Origin: Mycolicibacterium hodleri
Lineage (GTDB): Bacteria; Actinomycetota; Actinomycetes; Mycobacteriales; Mycobacteriaceae
DNA: 64,000 nucleotides
Direction: 5' to 3'
Assembly: GCF_025822245.1 (NCBI RefSeq)
Contig: NZ_JACKTL010000017.1
Coordinates: forward strand, 1-64,000
The notes under the pieces are model-generated. The model saw nothing but the letters and a program-made list of their open reading frames with translations, had not been told where the DNA came from and made no database searches. Shown here piece by piece: positions 37,599 to 46,631 of this stretch (position 1 is the stretch's first letter; every line of letters starts with the position of its first letter). The translations under genes were made by a program, and so were the position numbers.

Positions 37599-38273
37599 CT
37601 ACCTCGCGGAAGAGGGCAGGCCGTCGAGGATGCGGTCGAGCAGTTCGCCCGCCATGCGAGCGGCCTGGTCGACGTCGCCGGCCTCGATGTGGTCGAGCAG
37701 CGCGCCGTGGTCGACGATCTCCACGGGCGCCTCGTGGGTGGTCGCGACGCTCGCGGTCACGGCCTCGACGAGCCCGCGGTACAGCTCCGTCAGCGTCGCG
37801 TTGTGCGAGCTTCGGACGACGGCCAGGTGGAAGGCGGTGTCGGCGCGGGCGAAGTCGTCGGTGTCGCCGGCGTGCAAGCACGCGTCGCGGCGGGCCAACA
37901 GCTCCCGAAGTTCGACGACGTCCGCGTCAGTGTGGCGGGCCGCCGCCAGCCGCGCCCCTTCGACCTCCAGGCCTCGGCGAACCTCCAGCACCTCGCGAAG
38001 CTCCGCACCGTAGAGGCGGCGCAGCGCACCCGACACCTCACTGGTCGCGCGGACGTAGGTGCCGTCGCCCTGGCGGACCTCGAGGAGGCCGGCGTGGGCC
38101 AGCGCGCGGACCGCCTCGCGCACGGTGTTGCGCCCGACGCCCAAGGATTCGACGAGCACCGTCTCGTTGGGGATGCGCTGACCGACCGGCCACTCGCCGT
38201 CGGCGACGGACTGCCGAAGCTGGTCGATGACCTGGTCGACCAGGCCCGTGCGACGAGTAGTGCTCAAGGGCAC
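37599..38273 (-). CDS. GntR-family (FadR subfamily) transcriptional regulator
   Basis: A 224-residue regulator. The N-terminal winged helix-turn-helix (residues about 10-70) contains GQRIPNETVLVESLGVGRNTVREAV, cited here only by its ends: GQRIPNE and GVGRNTVREAV. The C-terminal all-helical FCD effector domain carries the Asp and His metal/ligand positions (DTAFHLAVVRSSHN). GTG 38273 follows an AAAGGA site. An in-frame TTG at 38294 is possible. It is divergent from the MFS transporter, which it probably controls from the 48-bp shared spacer. Confidence 0.88.
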   Translation of the reverse strand: MPLSTTRRTGLVDQVIDQLRQSVADGEWPVGQRIPNETVLVESLGVGRNTVREAVRALAHAGLLEVRQGDGTYVRATSEVSGALRRLYGAELREVLEVRRGLEVEGARLAAARHTDADVVELRELLARRDACLHAGDTDDFARADTAFHLAVVRSSHNATLTELYRGLVEAVTASVATTHEAPVEIVDHGALLDHIEAGDVDQAARMAGELLDRILDGLPSSAR

Positions 38274-38321
38274 AGATGACGTCCTTTCAACCAATCATGG
38301 GATGTATGGCAATGTAGCAGC

Positions 38322-39572
38322 GTGCGTGGCGACCAGCAGGACGAACATTCCGGACCCAAGGTGGCGGTTCAGCTCGACGAGAGCGCCGCGAGCTCCCCCG
38401 CCGGCGTGCCGGTGATCGCCGGCGGAACGCTGCTCGCGGTGGCAGTCATCCTGGTGGCCCTCAATCTGCGACCTGCCGTCACCAGCGTGGCGCCGTTGCT
38501 CGGCGACATGCGCGACGAGCTGGGCACGTCCGCCACCTGGGCGGGCCTGCTGACGACCATGCCCGGGTTGTGCTTCGCCGCCGCCGGGCTGACGGCACCG
38601 AGGCTCTCGAGCCGCTTCGGCCTGGGTCGCGTCATCTCCGGCGCGCTGGTGGTGCTGACCGCCGGCTTGGTGCTGCGCACCGTCGACGGGCCACACGTCG
38701 TGATCGGGGCGACGCTGCTGGCCTGTGCCGGCATCGCGCTGATCAACGTCCTGATTCCCGTCGTGATCAAGGGGTCGTTCCCCACCCGGGTCGGCCTGAT
38801 GACCGGCATCTACACCGCCGCGCTGCAGGGCGGTGGCGCCCTAGGTTCGGCGGTCACCCCCGGCCTGGAGGAACCGCTCGGCGGATGGCGGCTGGCCCTG
38901 GCCGCCTGGGCGGCGATCGCGCTGCTCGCCCTGCTGGCCTGGCTGCCGGCGTCGCGTCGACACCGGGGCTCGTGGGCCGCGTCGACCGAACCCACTGGCG
39001 AACGGCGATCACTGCTGCGCAACCGGTTGGCCTGGACGGTGACGCTGTTCTTCGGCTGCCAGGCGTTCCTGGCCTACATCGTGATGGGCTGGCTGCCACA
39101 GATATTCATCGACAACGGCATCGGCAAGGTGCAGGCCGGGATACTCGTCGGCCTGGTGTCGCTGATCGGGGTGCCGGTCGCGCTGATCATCTCCCCGCTG
39201 GCGGCGCGCTCGGCGAACCAGAGCGGATGGATCATCGCATTGGGCGTTCTCGGCTTCGGCGGGGCAATCGGCCTGCTGGTCGCCCCCGCCGCCGCGCCAT
39301 GGGTGTGGAGCGTGCTGATCGGCGTCGGCATGAGCGCGTTCTCCCTGGCGCTGACGGTCATCGCGCTGCGGGCCCGCAACGCCGAGGACACCGCGCAATT
39401 GTCCGGAATGGCACAGGGATTCGGCTATCTGTTCGCCGGGCTGGGGCCGTTCCTCTTCGGCCTGCTGCACGACGTCTCCGACGGCTGGACCATCCCGTTC
39501 GCGATGTTCCTGGTGGTCTACGTGGTGCAGATCGCCGCGGGTGCCGCGGCGGGCCGGAGTCGGTACGTCTGA
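38322..39572 (+). CDS. MFS transporter, CynX/NimT-like
   Basis: A 416-residue major facilitator with about 12 hydrophobic segments. The first follows a polar N-terminal 30 residues (IAGGTLLAVAVILVALNLRPAV, cited by its ends IAGG and LRPAV). LNLRPAVTSVAPLL is the typical CynX/NimT start. Members carry small anions or act as drug efflux pumps; the substrate here is unknown. GTG 38322 faces the divergent GntR regulator, which suggests inducible uptake. Confidence 0.85.
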   Translation: MRGDQQDEHSGPKVAVQLDESAASSPAGVPVIAGGTLLAVAVILVALNLRPAVTSVAPLLGDMRDELGTSATWAGLLTTMPGLCFAAAGLTAPRLSSRFGLGRVISGALVVLTAGLVLRTVDGPHVVIGATLLACAGIALINVLIPVVIKGSFPTRVGLMTGIYTAALQGGGALGSAVTPGLEEPLGGWRLALAAWAAIALLALLAWLPASRRHRGSWAASTEPTGERRSLLRNRLAWTVTLFFGCQAFLAYIVMGWLPQIFIDNGIGKVQAGILVGLVSLIGVPVALIISPLAARSANQSGWIIALGVLGFGGAIGLLVAPAAAPWVWSVLIGVGMSAFSLALTVIALRARNAEDTAQLSGMAQGFGYLFAGLGPFLFGLLHDVSDGWTIPFAMFLVVYVVQIAAGAAAGRSRYV

Positions 39573-39668
39573 CGGTGCGCGAGTGTGAAGTAGTGCACGA
39601 CGGTCCCCGCATTTCTCGCACATTTCTTCACGCTCGGCGGCGGAGACGGGTCAAGGCACAATGATGCC

Positions 39669-40355
39669 GTGACACTCACGCGCGCGGTGCTCTTCGACTT
39701 CTCGGGAACCTTGTTCCGACTCGAGGAGGACGACACCTGGTTCGACGGAATCCAGGTCGACGAGCAGGCCGTCGACGGTCACGTCCAGGCCGAGCTGATG
39801 CGGCGGTTGACCGCACCCACCGGTGCGTCGGTCGACATGGACGAACGGGCCCATCGGGCCTGGACGAACCGCGACCTGGAACCACACCTGCATCGCGAGG
39901 CCTACCTGCACGTGCTCCGCGAATCCGGGGTGGCCGACCAGCACGCCGAACGTCTCTACGCCTTGGTCGTCGACCCGGCCAGCTGGACGCCGTACCCGGA
40001 CACCGCCGCCGTGCTCGCCGGCCTGCACCGCCAGGGCATTCGCACCGCGGTGGTCTCCAACATCGCGTTCGACATCAGGCCGGCGTTCGTCCGGCTCGGC
40101 GTCACCGGGGACGTCGACGAGTTCGTGCTGTCCTACGAGGTCGGTGCGGTCAAGCCCAGCGCCGAGATCTTCCAGACCGCGTTGACACGTCTGGGCGTCG
40201 CCGCCGAGGACGCGCTCATGGTCGGTGACAGCGAAGAGGCCGACGGCGGTGCCGTCGCGGTGGGCTGTCGCTTCGCCCTCGTCGACCCCGTTCCCACGGC
40301 GCAGCGGCCGAACGGGCTGGTCAAGGCCGTCGAAAGCGTCGGTCTGGCGGTCTAG
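39669..40355 (+). CDS. HAD-superfamily hydrolase
   Basis: A 228-residue HAD-fold protein. Motif I reads VLFDFSGTL (residues about 6-14), keeping the nucleophile Asp but with Ser in place of the second Asp. Motif II Ser/Thr is in AVVSNIAFD, motif III Lys in GAVKPSAEIF, and motif IV in MVGDSEEADGGA. It could be a phosphatase with altered proton donor or a dehalogenase-like enzyme. GTG 39669. The next gene begins 9 bp after the stop, so a short operon with the deazaflavin enzyme and perhaps menB is likely. Confidence 0.85.
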   Translation: MTLTRAVLFDFSGTLFRLEEDDTWFDGIQVDEQAVDGHVQAELMRRLTAPTGASVDMDERAHRAWTNRDLEPHLHREAYLHVLRESGVADQHAERLYALVVDPASWTPYPDTAAVLAGLHRQGIRTAVVSNIAFDIRPAFVRLGVTGDVDEFVLSYEVGAVKPSAEIFQTALTRLGVAAEDALMVGDSEEADGGAVAVGCRFALVDPVPTAQRPNGLVKAVESVGLAV

Positions 40356-40364
40356 AATTCGGGC

Positions 40365-40814
40365 ATGCCCCACGACGATGACATTCGGCCGCCGTGGTGG
40401 CTCAAGCCCATGAACAAGGTCATGATGACGGCGATGCGGCTGGGCCTGATGCGCGAGGGCCCCATCGTCCTCGGCGTGGTGGGACGCAGGTCCGGCACCC
40501 CCCGGCCCACGCCGGTCACCCCGTTCACCGTCGACGGCAAGCGCTACGTCGTCGGTGGCTTCCCGAAGGCCGACTGGGTGAAGAACCTGCGCGCCGCCGG
40601 TGAGGCGACGCTGACGCAGGGTCGCAAGGTCGAGCCGGTGCGCGTCGTCGAGCTCTCCGCCGACGAGGCCCGTCCGCTGCTGCGTCAGTTTCCCGTCCTG
40701 GTCCCCACCGGCGTCAGCTTCATGACGCGTTCCGGGCTGGTAACCGGACCCAATCCCGACGAGTTCGAAGCCCTCGCCGGGCGTTGCGCGGTCTTCCGGT
40801 TCGACCCGGTGTAG
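40365..40814 (+). CDS. Deazaflavin (F420)-dependent nitroreductase family protein
   Basis: A 149-residue Ddn/DUF385-type protein. The GVVGRRSGTPRPTPV segment and the VGGFPKADWVKNLRAAGEATL segment (cited by ends: VGGFPKAD, NLRAAG) are the F420-binding hallmarks of this split-beta-barrel family. Mycobacterial members reduce quinones, nitroimidazoles or coumarins with reduced F420. The substrate here is not determined. Location directly before menB hints at quinone redox chemistry, but this is inference. Confidence 0.87.
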   Translation: MPHDDDIRPPWWLKPMNKVMMTAMRLGLMREGPIVLGVVGRRSGTPRPTPVTPFTVDGKRYVVGGFPKADWVKNLRAAGEATLTQGRKVEPVRVVELSADEARPLLRQFPVLVPTGVSFMTRSGLVTGPNPDEFEALAGRCAVFRFDPV

Positions 40815-40834
40815 GCCTGGCTACAGTCAACCGG

Positions 40835-41749
40835 GTGAGTTCTGACAATCCGTTCGACCCGACCCTGTGGCAGCCCGTCAAGGGCTTCGAGCTGACCGAC
40901 ATCACCTATCACCGGCACGTCGTCGACGGCGTCGCGAAGCCGACGGTGCGCATCGCGTTCGACCGACCGGAGGTGCGCAACGCCTTCCGCCCCCACACCG
41001 TCGACGAGCTGTACCGCGTGCTCGACCACGCCCGCATGAGCAACGACGTCGGCGTCATCCTGCTGACGGGTAACGGCCCCTCGGAGAAGGACGGCGGCTG
41101 GGCGTTCTGCTCCGGCGGCGACCAGCGCATCCGTGGCCGCACCGGATACCAGTACGCGGCCGGCGAGACCGCCGACACCGTGGATCCCGCACAGGCGGGC
41201 CGGCTGCACATCCTGGAGGTGCAGCGGCTGATCCGCTTCATGCCGAAGCCGGTGATCTGCTTGGTCAACGGATGGGCCGCCGGTGGCGGGCACAGCCTGC
41301 ACGTGGTGTGCGACCTGACGTTGGCCAGCCGGGAGCATGCCCGGTTCAAGCAGACCGACGCCGACGTCGGCAGCTTCGACGGTGGCTACGGCAGCGCGTA
41401 CCTGGCCCGGCAGACCGGGCAGAAGTTCGCCCGCGAGATCTTCTTCCTCGGTAGGCCGTATACGGCGGAGCAGATGAAGGCGATGGGGGCGGTGAACGAG
41501 GTGGTCGACCACGCCGAGCTGGAAACCGTTGCGCTGCAATGGGCTGAGGAGATCAACGGCAAGTCGCCGCAGGCCGTCCGAATGCTCAAGTTCGCGTTCA
41601 ACCTGCTCGACGACGGTCTGGTCGGCCAGCAGGTCTTCGCCGGTGAGGCAACGCGATTGGCGTACATGACCGACGAGGCCGTCGAAGGTCGTGACGCGTT
41701 CCTGGAGAAGCGCGACCCGGACTGGTCGAGCTTCCCGCGCCACTTCTGA
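40835..41749 (+). CDS. menB: 1,4-Dihydroxy-2-naphthoyl-CoA synthase MenB
   Basis: Crotonase-fold enzyme closing the naphthoquinone ring from o-succinylbenzoyl-CoA (Rv0548c counterpart). The 304-residue product from GTG 40835 carries the FCSGGDQRIRG loop, the oxyanion-hole VNGWAAGGGHSL, the catalytic Asp region FKQTDADVGSFDGGYGS, and the C-terminal EGRDAFLEKR and FPRHF that complete a neighbour's site in the hexamer. The fused E1 gene follows 8 bp later. Confidence 0.95.
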   Translation: MSSDNPFDPTLWQPVKGFELTDITYHRHVVDGVAKPTVRIAFDRPEVRNAFRPHTVDELYRVLDHARMSNDVGVILLTGNGPSEKDGGWAFCSGGDQRIRGRTGYQYAAGETADTVDPAQAGRLHILEVQRLIRFMPKPVICLVNGWAAGGGHSLHVVCDLTLASREHARFKQTDADVGSFDGGYGSAYLARQTGQKFAREIFFLGRPYTAEQMKAMGAVNEVVDHAELETVALQWAEEINGKSPQAVRMLKFAFNLLDDGLVGQQVFAGEATRLAYMTDEAVEGRDAFLEKRDPDWSSFPRHF

Positions 41750-41757
41750 GGCACGCC

Positions 41758-43929
41758 GTGACCGAGAAGATCGACGAGTACTTCATCGAGGCGGTGAGCG
41801 CGCTGCGCCCAGGTGGCCAGCGCGTCGACCCCGGCGCCCCGATCGCGCCGACGTCGACGTTGACGGTGCGGGACGTGCTCGACCTGTTCGACTCGCAACT
41901 CGGCAGCCGGCACCTCGACCTGGCCGCCCGCTGGCTGCGGTCCCGCGGCAAGGGTTTCTACACCATCGGTTCGTCCGGCCACGAGGGCAACGCCGCCGTC
42001 GCCGCGGCGCTGCGGCACACCGATCCCGCTCTGCTGCACTACCGTTCGGGTGGCTTCTTCCTGCAGCGTGCCCGCCAGGTCGACGGCAGCGACCCGCTGC
42101 GCGACGTGCTGCTGGGGCTCTGCGCGGCGACCGACGAACCGATCAGCGGCGGCAGGCACAAGGTCTTCGGGCGCCGCGACCTCAACGTCATCCCGCAGAC
42201 GTCGACGATCGCCTCGCACCTTCCCCGAGCGGTCGGGGTGGCCTTCTCGATCGGCCGGGCCGCGAAGCTCGGGATCGAGACGCCGTGGCCACGGGACGCC
42301 GTCACCGTCTGCAGCCTCGGCGACGCCTCGGCGAACCACTCGACGGCCACCGGTGCGGTCAACACCGCGACTCACGCTGCCTACCAAGGGCTTCCGCTGC
42401 CGCTGCTGTTCGTCTGTGAGGACAACGGCATCGGCATCAGCACCAAGACCCCGGCCGGGTGGATCGCCGCGAACTTCGGAAGCCGCGTCGGCCTGGAGTA
42501 CTTCGCCGCCGACGGATCCGACGTCGTCGACGCCCATGCGGTGGCCACCCGTGCCGTCGACTGGGTACGCAAGCACCGCAAGCCGGCGTTCCTGCACCTT
42601 CGCACCGTGCGACTGATGGGCCACGCGGGCTCCGACGTCGAGGCCGCCTACCGCACCCCCGCCGAGATCGCCGGCGATTACGACCGCGACCCGTTGCTGG
42701 GGACCGCCGCGCTGGTGGTCGAGCACGCCGGCCTGTCCCCCACCGACATCCTCGACCGCTACGAGGCCAAGCGCTCCGAGGTCATCGACATTGCCCAGCA
42801 GGTCGCCGAGTTGCCGCAGCTAAACAGCGCGTCGGCGGTGATGCGGCCGTTGCTCGACGGAATGGCCGACGCCGTCGCCGCACGGCCCCGCAGCGGCGAC
42901 GTCTCCGACGGCGAGGGGCCGCTGACGTTCGCACAGTCGGTCAACCGCGCGCTGCTCGACGTGCTGACCGAGCACCCGGGGGCGCTGGTCTTCGGCGAGG
43001 ACGTCGCACGCAAGGGCGGCGTCTACGGCGTCACCAGGGGGCTGGCCCAGAAGTTCGGTGCGGCAAGGGTCTTCGACACGGTCCTCGACGAGCAGGCGAT
43101 CCTCGGGCTCGCGCTCGGCGCCGGGCTCGCCGGGCTGCTGCCCATCCCCGAGATTCAGTACCTGGCCTACCTGCACAACGCCGCCGACCAGATCCGGGGC
43201 GAGGGCGCCACCCTCCAGTTCTTCTCCGACCGGCAGTACCGCAACCCGATGGTCGTGCGCGTCGCCGGTTACGGCTACCAGAAGGGCTTTGGCGGGCACT
43301 TCCACAACGACAACGCCGTCGCCGCGTTGCGGGACATCCCCGGCATCGTGATCGCCTCCCCGTCGCGCCCGGACGACGCCGCGGCGATGATGCGCACCTG
43401 CGCCGCGGCGGCCTACACCGCGGGAACGCTCTGCGTCTACCTGGAACCCATTGCGCTGTACCACGTTCGGGACCTCCACGACGGTGGGGACGACCAGTGG
43501 CTGGCCCCGTACCCGACGGAGGCCGTGCCGATCGGCCGCGCCCGTACCTACGGCGACGGCACCGACCTGACCATCGTGACGCTCGGCAACGGCGTACCGA
43601 TGAGCCTGCGGGTCGCGCGCCGCCTCGAGGCCGACGGCATCTCGACGCGGGTCGTCGACATGCGTTGGCTGGCACCGCTTCCCGTGGCCGACGTAGTGCG
43701 CGAGGCGAACGCGACCGGCCGCACCCTGGTGGTCGACGAGACGAGGGCCACCGGCGGCGTCTCGGAGGGCGTGCTGGCCGCGTTGGTCGACCACGGCTAC
43801 TCCGGCGCGCTGGCGAGGGTGGCCAGCGAGGACAGCTTCATCCCCCTCGGTGACGCGGCGCTGACGGTGCTGTTGTCCGAGGAACGCATCGACGCCGCCG
43901 CCCGCAAGCTCACCTCCGCCGGCGACTAG
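41758..43929 (+). CDS. Fused alpha-beta 2-oxoacid dehydrogenase E1
   Basis: A 723-residue thiamine-diphosphate E1 in which the alpha subunit (residues 1 to about 360) is fused to the beta subunit (about 385-723). The alpha half has HYRSGGFFLQRA, GRRDLNVIPQTSTIASHLP and a ThDP/Mg motif GDASANHST...EDNGIGIS, with Ala where GDG is usual. The beta half has FGEDVARKGGVYGVTRGL, the catalytic-region Glu in EIQYLAYLHNAADQIRGE (cited by ends EIQYL and QIRGE), and VVDETRATGG. Closest in layout to branched-chain 2-oxoacid dehydrogenase E1. No E2 or E3 gene lies nearby, so it must use partners encoded elsewhere or act alone. GTG 41758 lies 8 bp after menB. The tail overlaps the PucR gene by 4 bp. Confidence 0.88.
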   Translation: MTEKIDEYFIEAVSALRPGGQRVDPGAPIAPTSTLTVRDVLDLFDSQLGSRHLDLAARWLRSRGKGFYTIGSSGHEGNAAVAAALRHTDPALLHYRSGGFFLQRARQVDGSDPLRDVLLGLCAATDEPISGGRHKVFGRRDLNVIPQTSTIASHLPRAVGVAFSIGRAAKLGIETPWPRDAVTVCSLGDASANHSTATGAVNTATHAAYQGLPLPLLFVCEDNGIGISTKTPAGWIAANFGSRVGLEYFAADGSDVVDAHAVATRAVDWVRKHRKPAFLHLRTVRLMGHAGSDVEAAYRTPAEIAGDYDRDPLLGTAALVVEHAGLSPTDILDRYEAKRSEVIDIAQQVAELPQLNSASAVMRPLLDGMADAVAARPRSGDVSDGEGPLTFAQSVNRALLDVLTEHPGALVFGEDVARKGGVYGVTRGLAQKFGAARVFDTVLDEQAILGLALGAGLAGLLPIPEIQYLAYLHNAADQIRGEGATLQFFSDRQYRNPMVVRVAGYGYQKGFGGHFHNDNAVAALRDIPGIVIASPSRPDDAAAMMRTCAAAAYTAGTLCVYLEPIALYHVRDLHDGGDDQWLAPYPTEAVPIGRARTYGDGTDLTIVTLGNGVPMSLRVARRLEADGISTRVVDMRWLAPLPVADVVREANATGRTLVVDETRATGGVSEGVLAALVDHGYSGALARVASEDSFIPLGDAALTVLLSEERIDAAARKLTSAGD

Positions 43930-45359
43930 CGCTCGAGGGCCCTCAGGGCCAACCACGCGGCGGCGCGATCGTCCGGACTGGACGTCGACAGCCCGGTGAG
44001 GTCCTCGACCCGTCGGATCCGGTTGGTCAGCGTTTGACGGTGTACGCCGAGGCGCTCGGCCGCCATCCCCCAGACTCCGTTCTGCGCCAGGAACGTTCGC
44101 AGCGTGTCGGTGAGATCGCCGTGGCGGCCGTCCGCGTCGCGCAGCGGGTCGAGCACCGCGGCGAGGCGCCCGCCGTCGACCGGGTCGAGGCGGTCCAGCA
44201 CGTAGGCCACCGTCGGCAGCGCCCGGTAGCGGACCACGTCGCGGCCGTCGGCGACCGCCACCTCGTGGGCTTGGCGGGCCTCGGCCAGGCTGCGGGTCAG
44301 CACGTCGGTCGGCGCCGGGGTGCCCAGGCCCAGCCGCAACGGCAACCGCGGCGTGACGGTGGAGGTCCTGGCCCGCTCCGCGAGGGCGTCGGCCTGCTCG
44401 TCGCGGACGAAGCCGAGCACGCTGCCACGTTCGGCGGTCACCATGTGGACGGCGCCGAGCTCGTCGAGCCAGCGGATGACCAGCCGCTCGAGGTCGACCG
44501 ACCTCGACCGCGCCGTCAGGACGAAGGCCGTCAACGACAGCTCGTGTACGCCCCACCGTCGGAGCAGCGCGGCGGCCGGGTCACCGCCGGCAAGCAGGGT
44601 GCCCATCATGACCTCGCGGCCCAGCCGCTCGGTGCCGGCGTAGTCGTGGGTCCGCAGAACCAGGTCGAGCAGCGCGGCCGCCAGCGAGGCCAGATCCCGG
44701 CTGCGACTGGTCGAGGCGTTGCGCGACGAGATGACGAGGTAACCGGTGAGGTCCTCGTCGGTGCCGACCACGTGCACCTGAAGACCGCGGTGGCGCAGGC
44801 GGACCGGCCGGTGAAAGGCCACCGTCACCGCGTCCTTGACGTGCAGGCCGCCTGCGCCGGCGGTGGTGATGGTCTGCCCGTGAGCGTCGAGCAGGACCGC
44901 CCAGCCGTCGATGCGGTGGGCGAGCTGGGCGACCACGGCTTCCGCACCGCCGCGCCGGGCCACCTGGGTGAGCACCTTGGTGCCGGTGGTGACCAGCCGA
45001 TCCTCGGCGGCCTGATCGGCAGCGAGCAGCGCGACGAGCCGCGCGTGCACCAGTTCGTCGTCGGGATGGTTCACGACGATCGCACTGAATCCCCTGGCGG
45101 CCAACAGGTCCCGAAGTTCGGCCCCGTCACCCACCACGACGAGGACCGCGTCGGTCAGCGCGTCGGCACGCCCGGCCAAGACGGTCGCCTCGACCGCGTG
45201 CGCCGAACCCACCACCAGGGTCGCGTAGGACGGGTGGCCGACGACGGCGAAGTCGTCGAGCCGCACGGCTGCGTCCACGGGCGTCGACGCCGCCACTCGA
45301 CCGTCGAGACAGAGGTCACCGCCCAGTACGCGGGCGATGGAGGTCAGGTCGCGGGCCAT
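43926..45359 (-). CDS. PucR/CdaR-family transcriptional regulator
   Basis: A 477-residue regulator with an N-terminal PucR-type sensing domain (residues about 1-125), a GAF-like/GGDEF-like middle and a C-terminal helix-turn-helix (WGMAAERLGVHRQTLTNRIRRVEDLTG, cited by ends WGMAAERLG and RIRRVEDL) of the HTH_30 class. ATG 45359 (MARDLTSIARV). It is divergent from the alcohol dehydrogenase gene with a 119-bp spacer. PucR-type proteins commonly activate an adjacent catabolic operon in response to its substrate, so control of the ADH/permease pair is the simplest reading. Confidence 0.88.
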   Translation of the reverse strand: MARDLTSIARVLGGDLCLDGRVAASTPVDAAVRLDDFAVVGHPSYATLVVGSAHAVEATVLAGRADALTDAVLVVVGDGAELRDLLAARGFSAIVVNHPDDELVHARLVALLAADQAAEDRLVTTGTKVLTQVARRGGAEAVVAQLAHRIDGWAVLLDAHGQTITTAGAGGLHVKDAVTVAFHRPVRLRHRGLQVHVVGTDEDLTGYLVISSRNASTSRSRDLASLAAALLDLVLRTHDYAGTERLGREVMMGTLLAGGDPAAALLRRWGVHELSLTAFVLTARSRSVDLERLVIRWLDELGAVHMVTAERGSVLGFVRDEQADALAERARTSTVTPRLPLRLGLGTPAPTDVLTRSLAEARQAHEVAVADGRDVVRYRALPTVAYVLDRLDPVDGGRLAAVLDPLRDADGRHGDLTDTLRTFLAQNGVWGMAAERLGVHRQTLTNRIRRVEDLTGLSTSSPDDRAAAWLALRALER

Positions 45360-45478
45360 CCGGTGAGTGTACGAAATGTCGAATCGGTGGCCTCGGATCC
45401 ATGATCTTTCACAGTGCTTCCGGGCGGCCGGCATGCCTACGATCACCCCGATTCGACCGCCCCCGAACCTGGAGCTGC

Positions 45479-46576
45479 ATGAAAGCCATCGTCTTCCGTG
45501 ATCCCGCCACGGCCATCGAGGTCGCCGACGTCGACCTCGCCGACCCGAAGGCCGGCGAGGTCCGCGTCAAGATCGCCGCCGCCGGGGTCTGCCACTCCGA
45601 CCTTCACGTCAAGCGTGGCGAGTGGGACGCCCCCGCGCCGCTGGTGATGGGCCACGAGGGTTCCGGCGTCGTCGTCGAACTCGGCGAGGGCGTCACCTCG
45701 CTGGCCGTCGGCGACCACGTGGTGCTGAGCTGGGTGCCGCCGTGCGGCGAATGCCGGTACTGCCGATCGGGACACGAGGCGCGCTGCCACAAGGCCGCGA
45801 CCGTCGTCGCCCCCAAGGGCGTCCTGTACGACGGCACCTCACGGCTGTCCAAGGACGGCGAAACGATCCACCACTACCTGGGCGTCTCGTCCTTCGCCGA
45901 AGAGGTCGTCGTCCCCGCGTCGGGCGCGATCAAGGTGCGCGACGACGCCCCGCTCGACGTGATCGCCGTCGTCGGCTGCGCCGTCGCGACCGGCGTCGGG
46001 GCCGTCCTCAACACCGCCGCCGTGGAACCCGGTTCGACGCTGGCCGTGATCGGCTGTGGCGGCGTCGGCCTCAACGTCGTCCAGGGCGCCCGACTGGCCG
46101 GCGCCGAACGCATCATCGCGATCGACGTGCTGCCCGGAAAGACCCAGCTGGCAATGCAATTCGGTGCCACCGATCGCATCGACGCCAGCGGCGGAGACGT
46201 CGTCGAGCAGCTGTTCGAGTTGCTCCCCGACGGCGTCGACTACGCCTTCGACGCCATCGGCCGCACGTCGACCACCGAGCAGGCGATCCGGATGCTCGGC
46301 CTCGGCGGCGCCGCGGTGATCGTCGGCCTCCCGCCCACCGGCGCGAAGGCGTCCTTCGAGCCCCTCGTCCTGGCCGAGGCCGACCAACGCATCCTGGGAT
46401 CGAACTACGGCTCCGTCCGTCCGTCGATCGACATCCCCGCGTTGGTCGACCGCTACATGGACGGCCAGCTCAAACTCGACCCGCTGATCTCTGCGCACCG
46501 TCCGCTGGTCGAGGCCGCCGAGGCATTCGCCGACCTCGAGACCGGTGAAGCCCTGCGCACCTTGCTGATTCCCTGA
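45479..46576 (+). CDS. Zinc-dependent alcohol dehydrogenase
   Basis: A 365-residue medium-chain dehydrogenase. The catalytic zinc ligands are Cys in AGVCHSDLH and His-Glu in VMGHEGSG. The structural zinc cysteines are in PPCGECRYCRSGHEARC. The NAD site is VIGCGGVGLNVVQGARLAG. Length and motifs fit the class III-like/NDMA-type alcohol dehydrogenases of actinomycetes. ATG 45479 has a ggag site 5 nt upstream. It is followed after 55 bp by an APC permease, suggesting import and oxidation of an amine, amino alcohol or alcohol. Confidence 0.92.
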   Translation: MKAIVFRDPATAIEVADVDLADPKAGEVRVKIAAAGVCHSDLHVKRGEWDAPAPLVMGHEGSGVVVELGEGVTSLAVGDHVVLSWVPPCGECRYCRSGHEARCHKAATVVAPKGVLYDGTSRLSKDGETIHHYLGVSSFAEEVVVPASGAIKVRDDAPLDVIAVVGCAVATGVGAVLNTAAVEPGSTLAVIGCGGVGLNVVQGARLAGAERIIAIDVLPGKTQLAMQFGATDRIDASGGDVVEQLFELLPDGVDYAFDAIGRTSTTEQAIRMLGLGGAAVIVGLPPTGAKASFEPLVLAEADQRILGSNYGSVRPSIDIPALVDRYMDGQLKLDPLISAHRPLVEAAEAFADLETGEALRTLLIP

Positions 46577-46631
46577 CACCCGCTTCCCCGATCCAGCCCG
46601 TTACCCAATCCAGCCGTCCAACGGAGACCCC

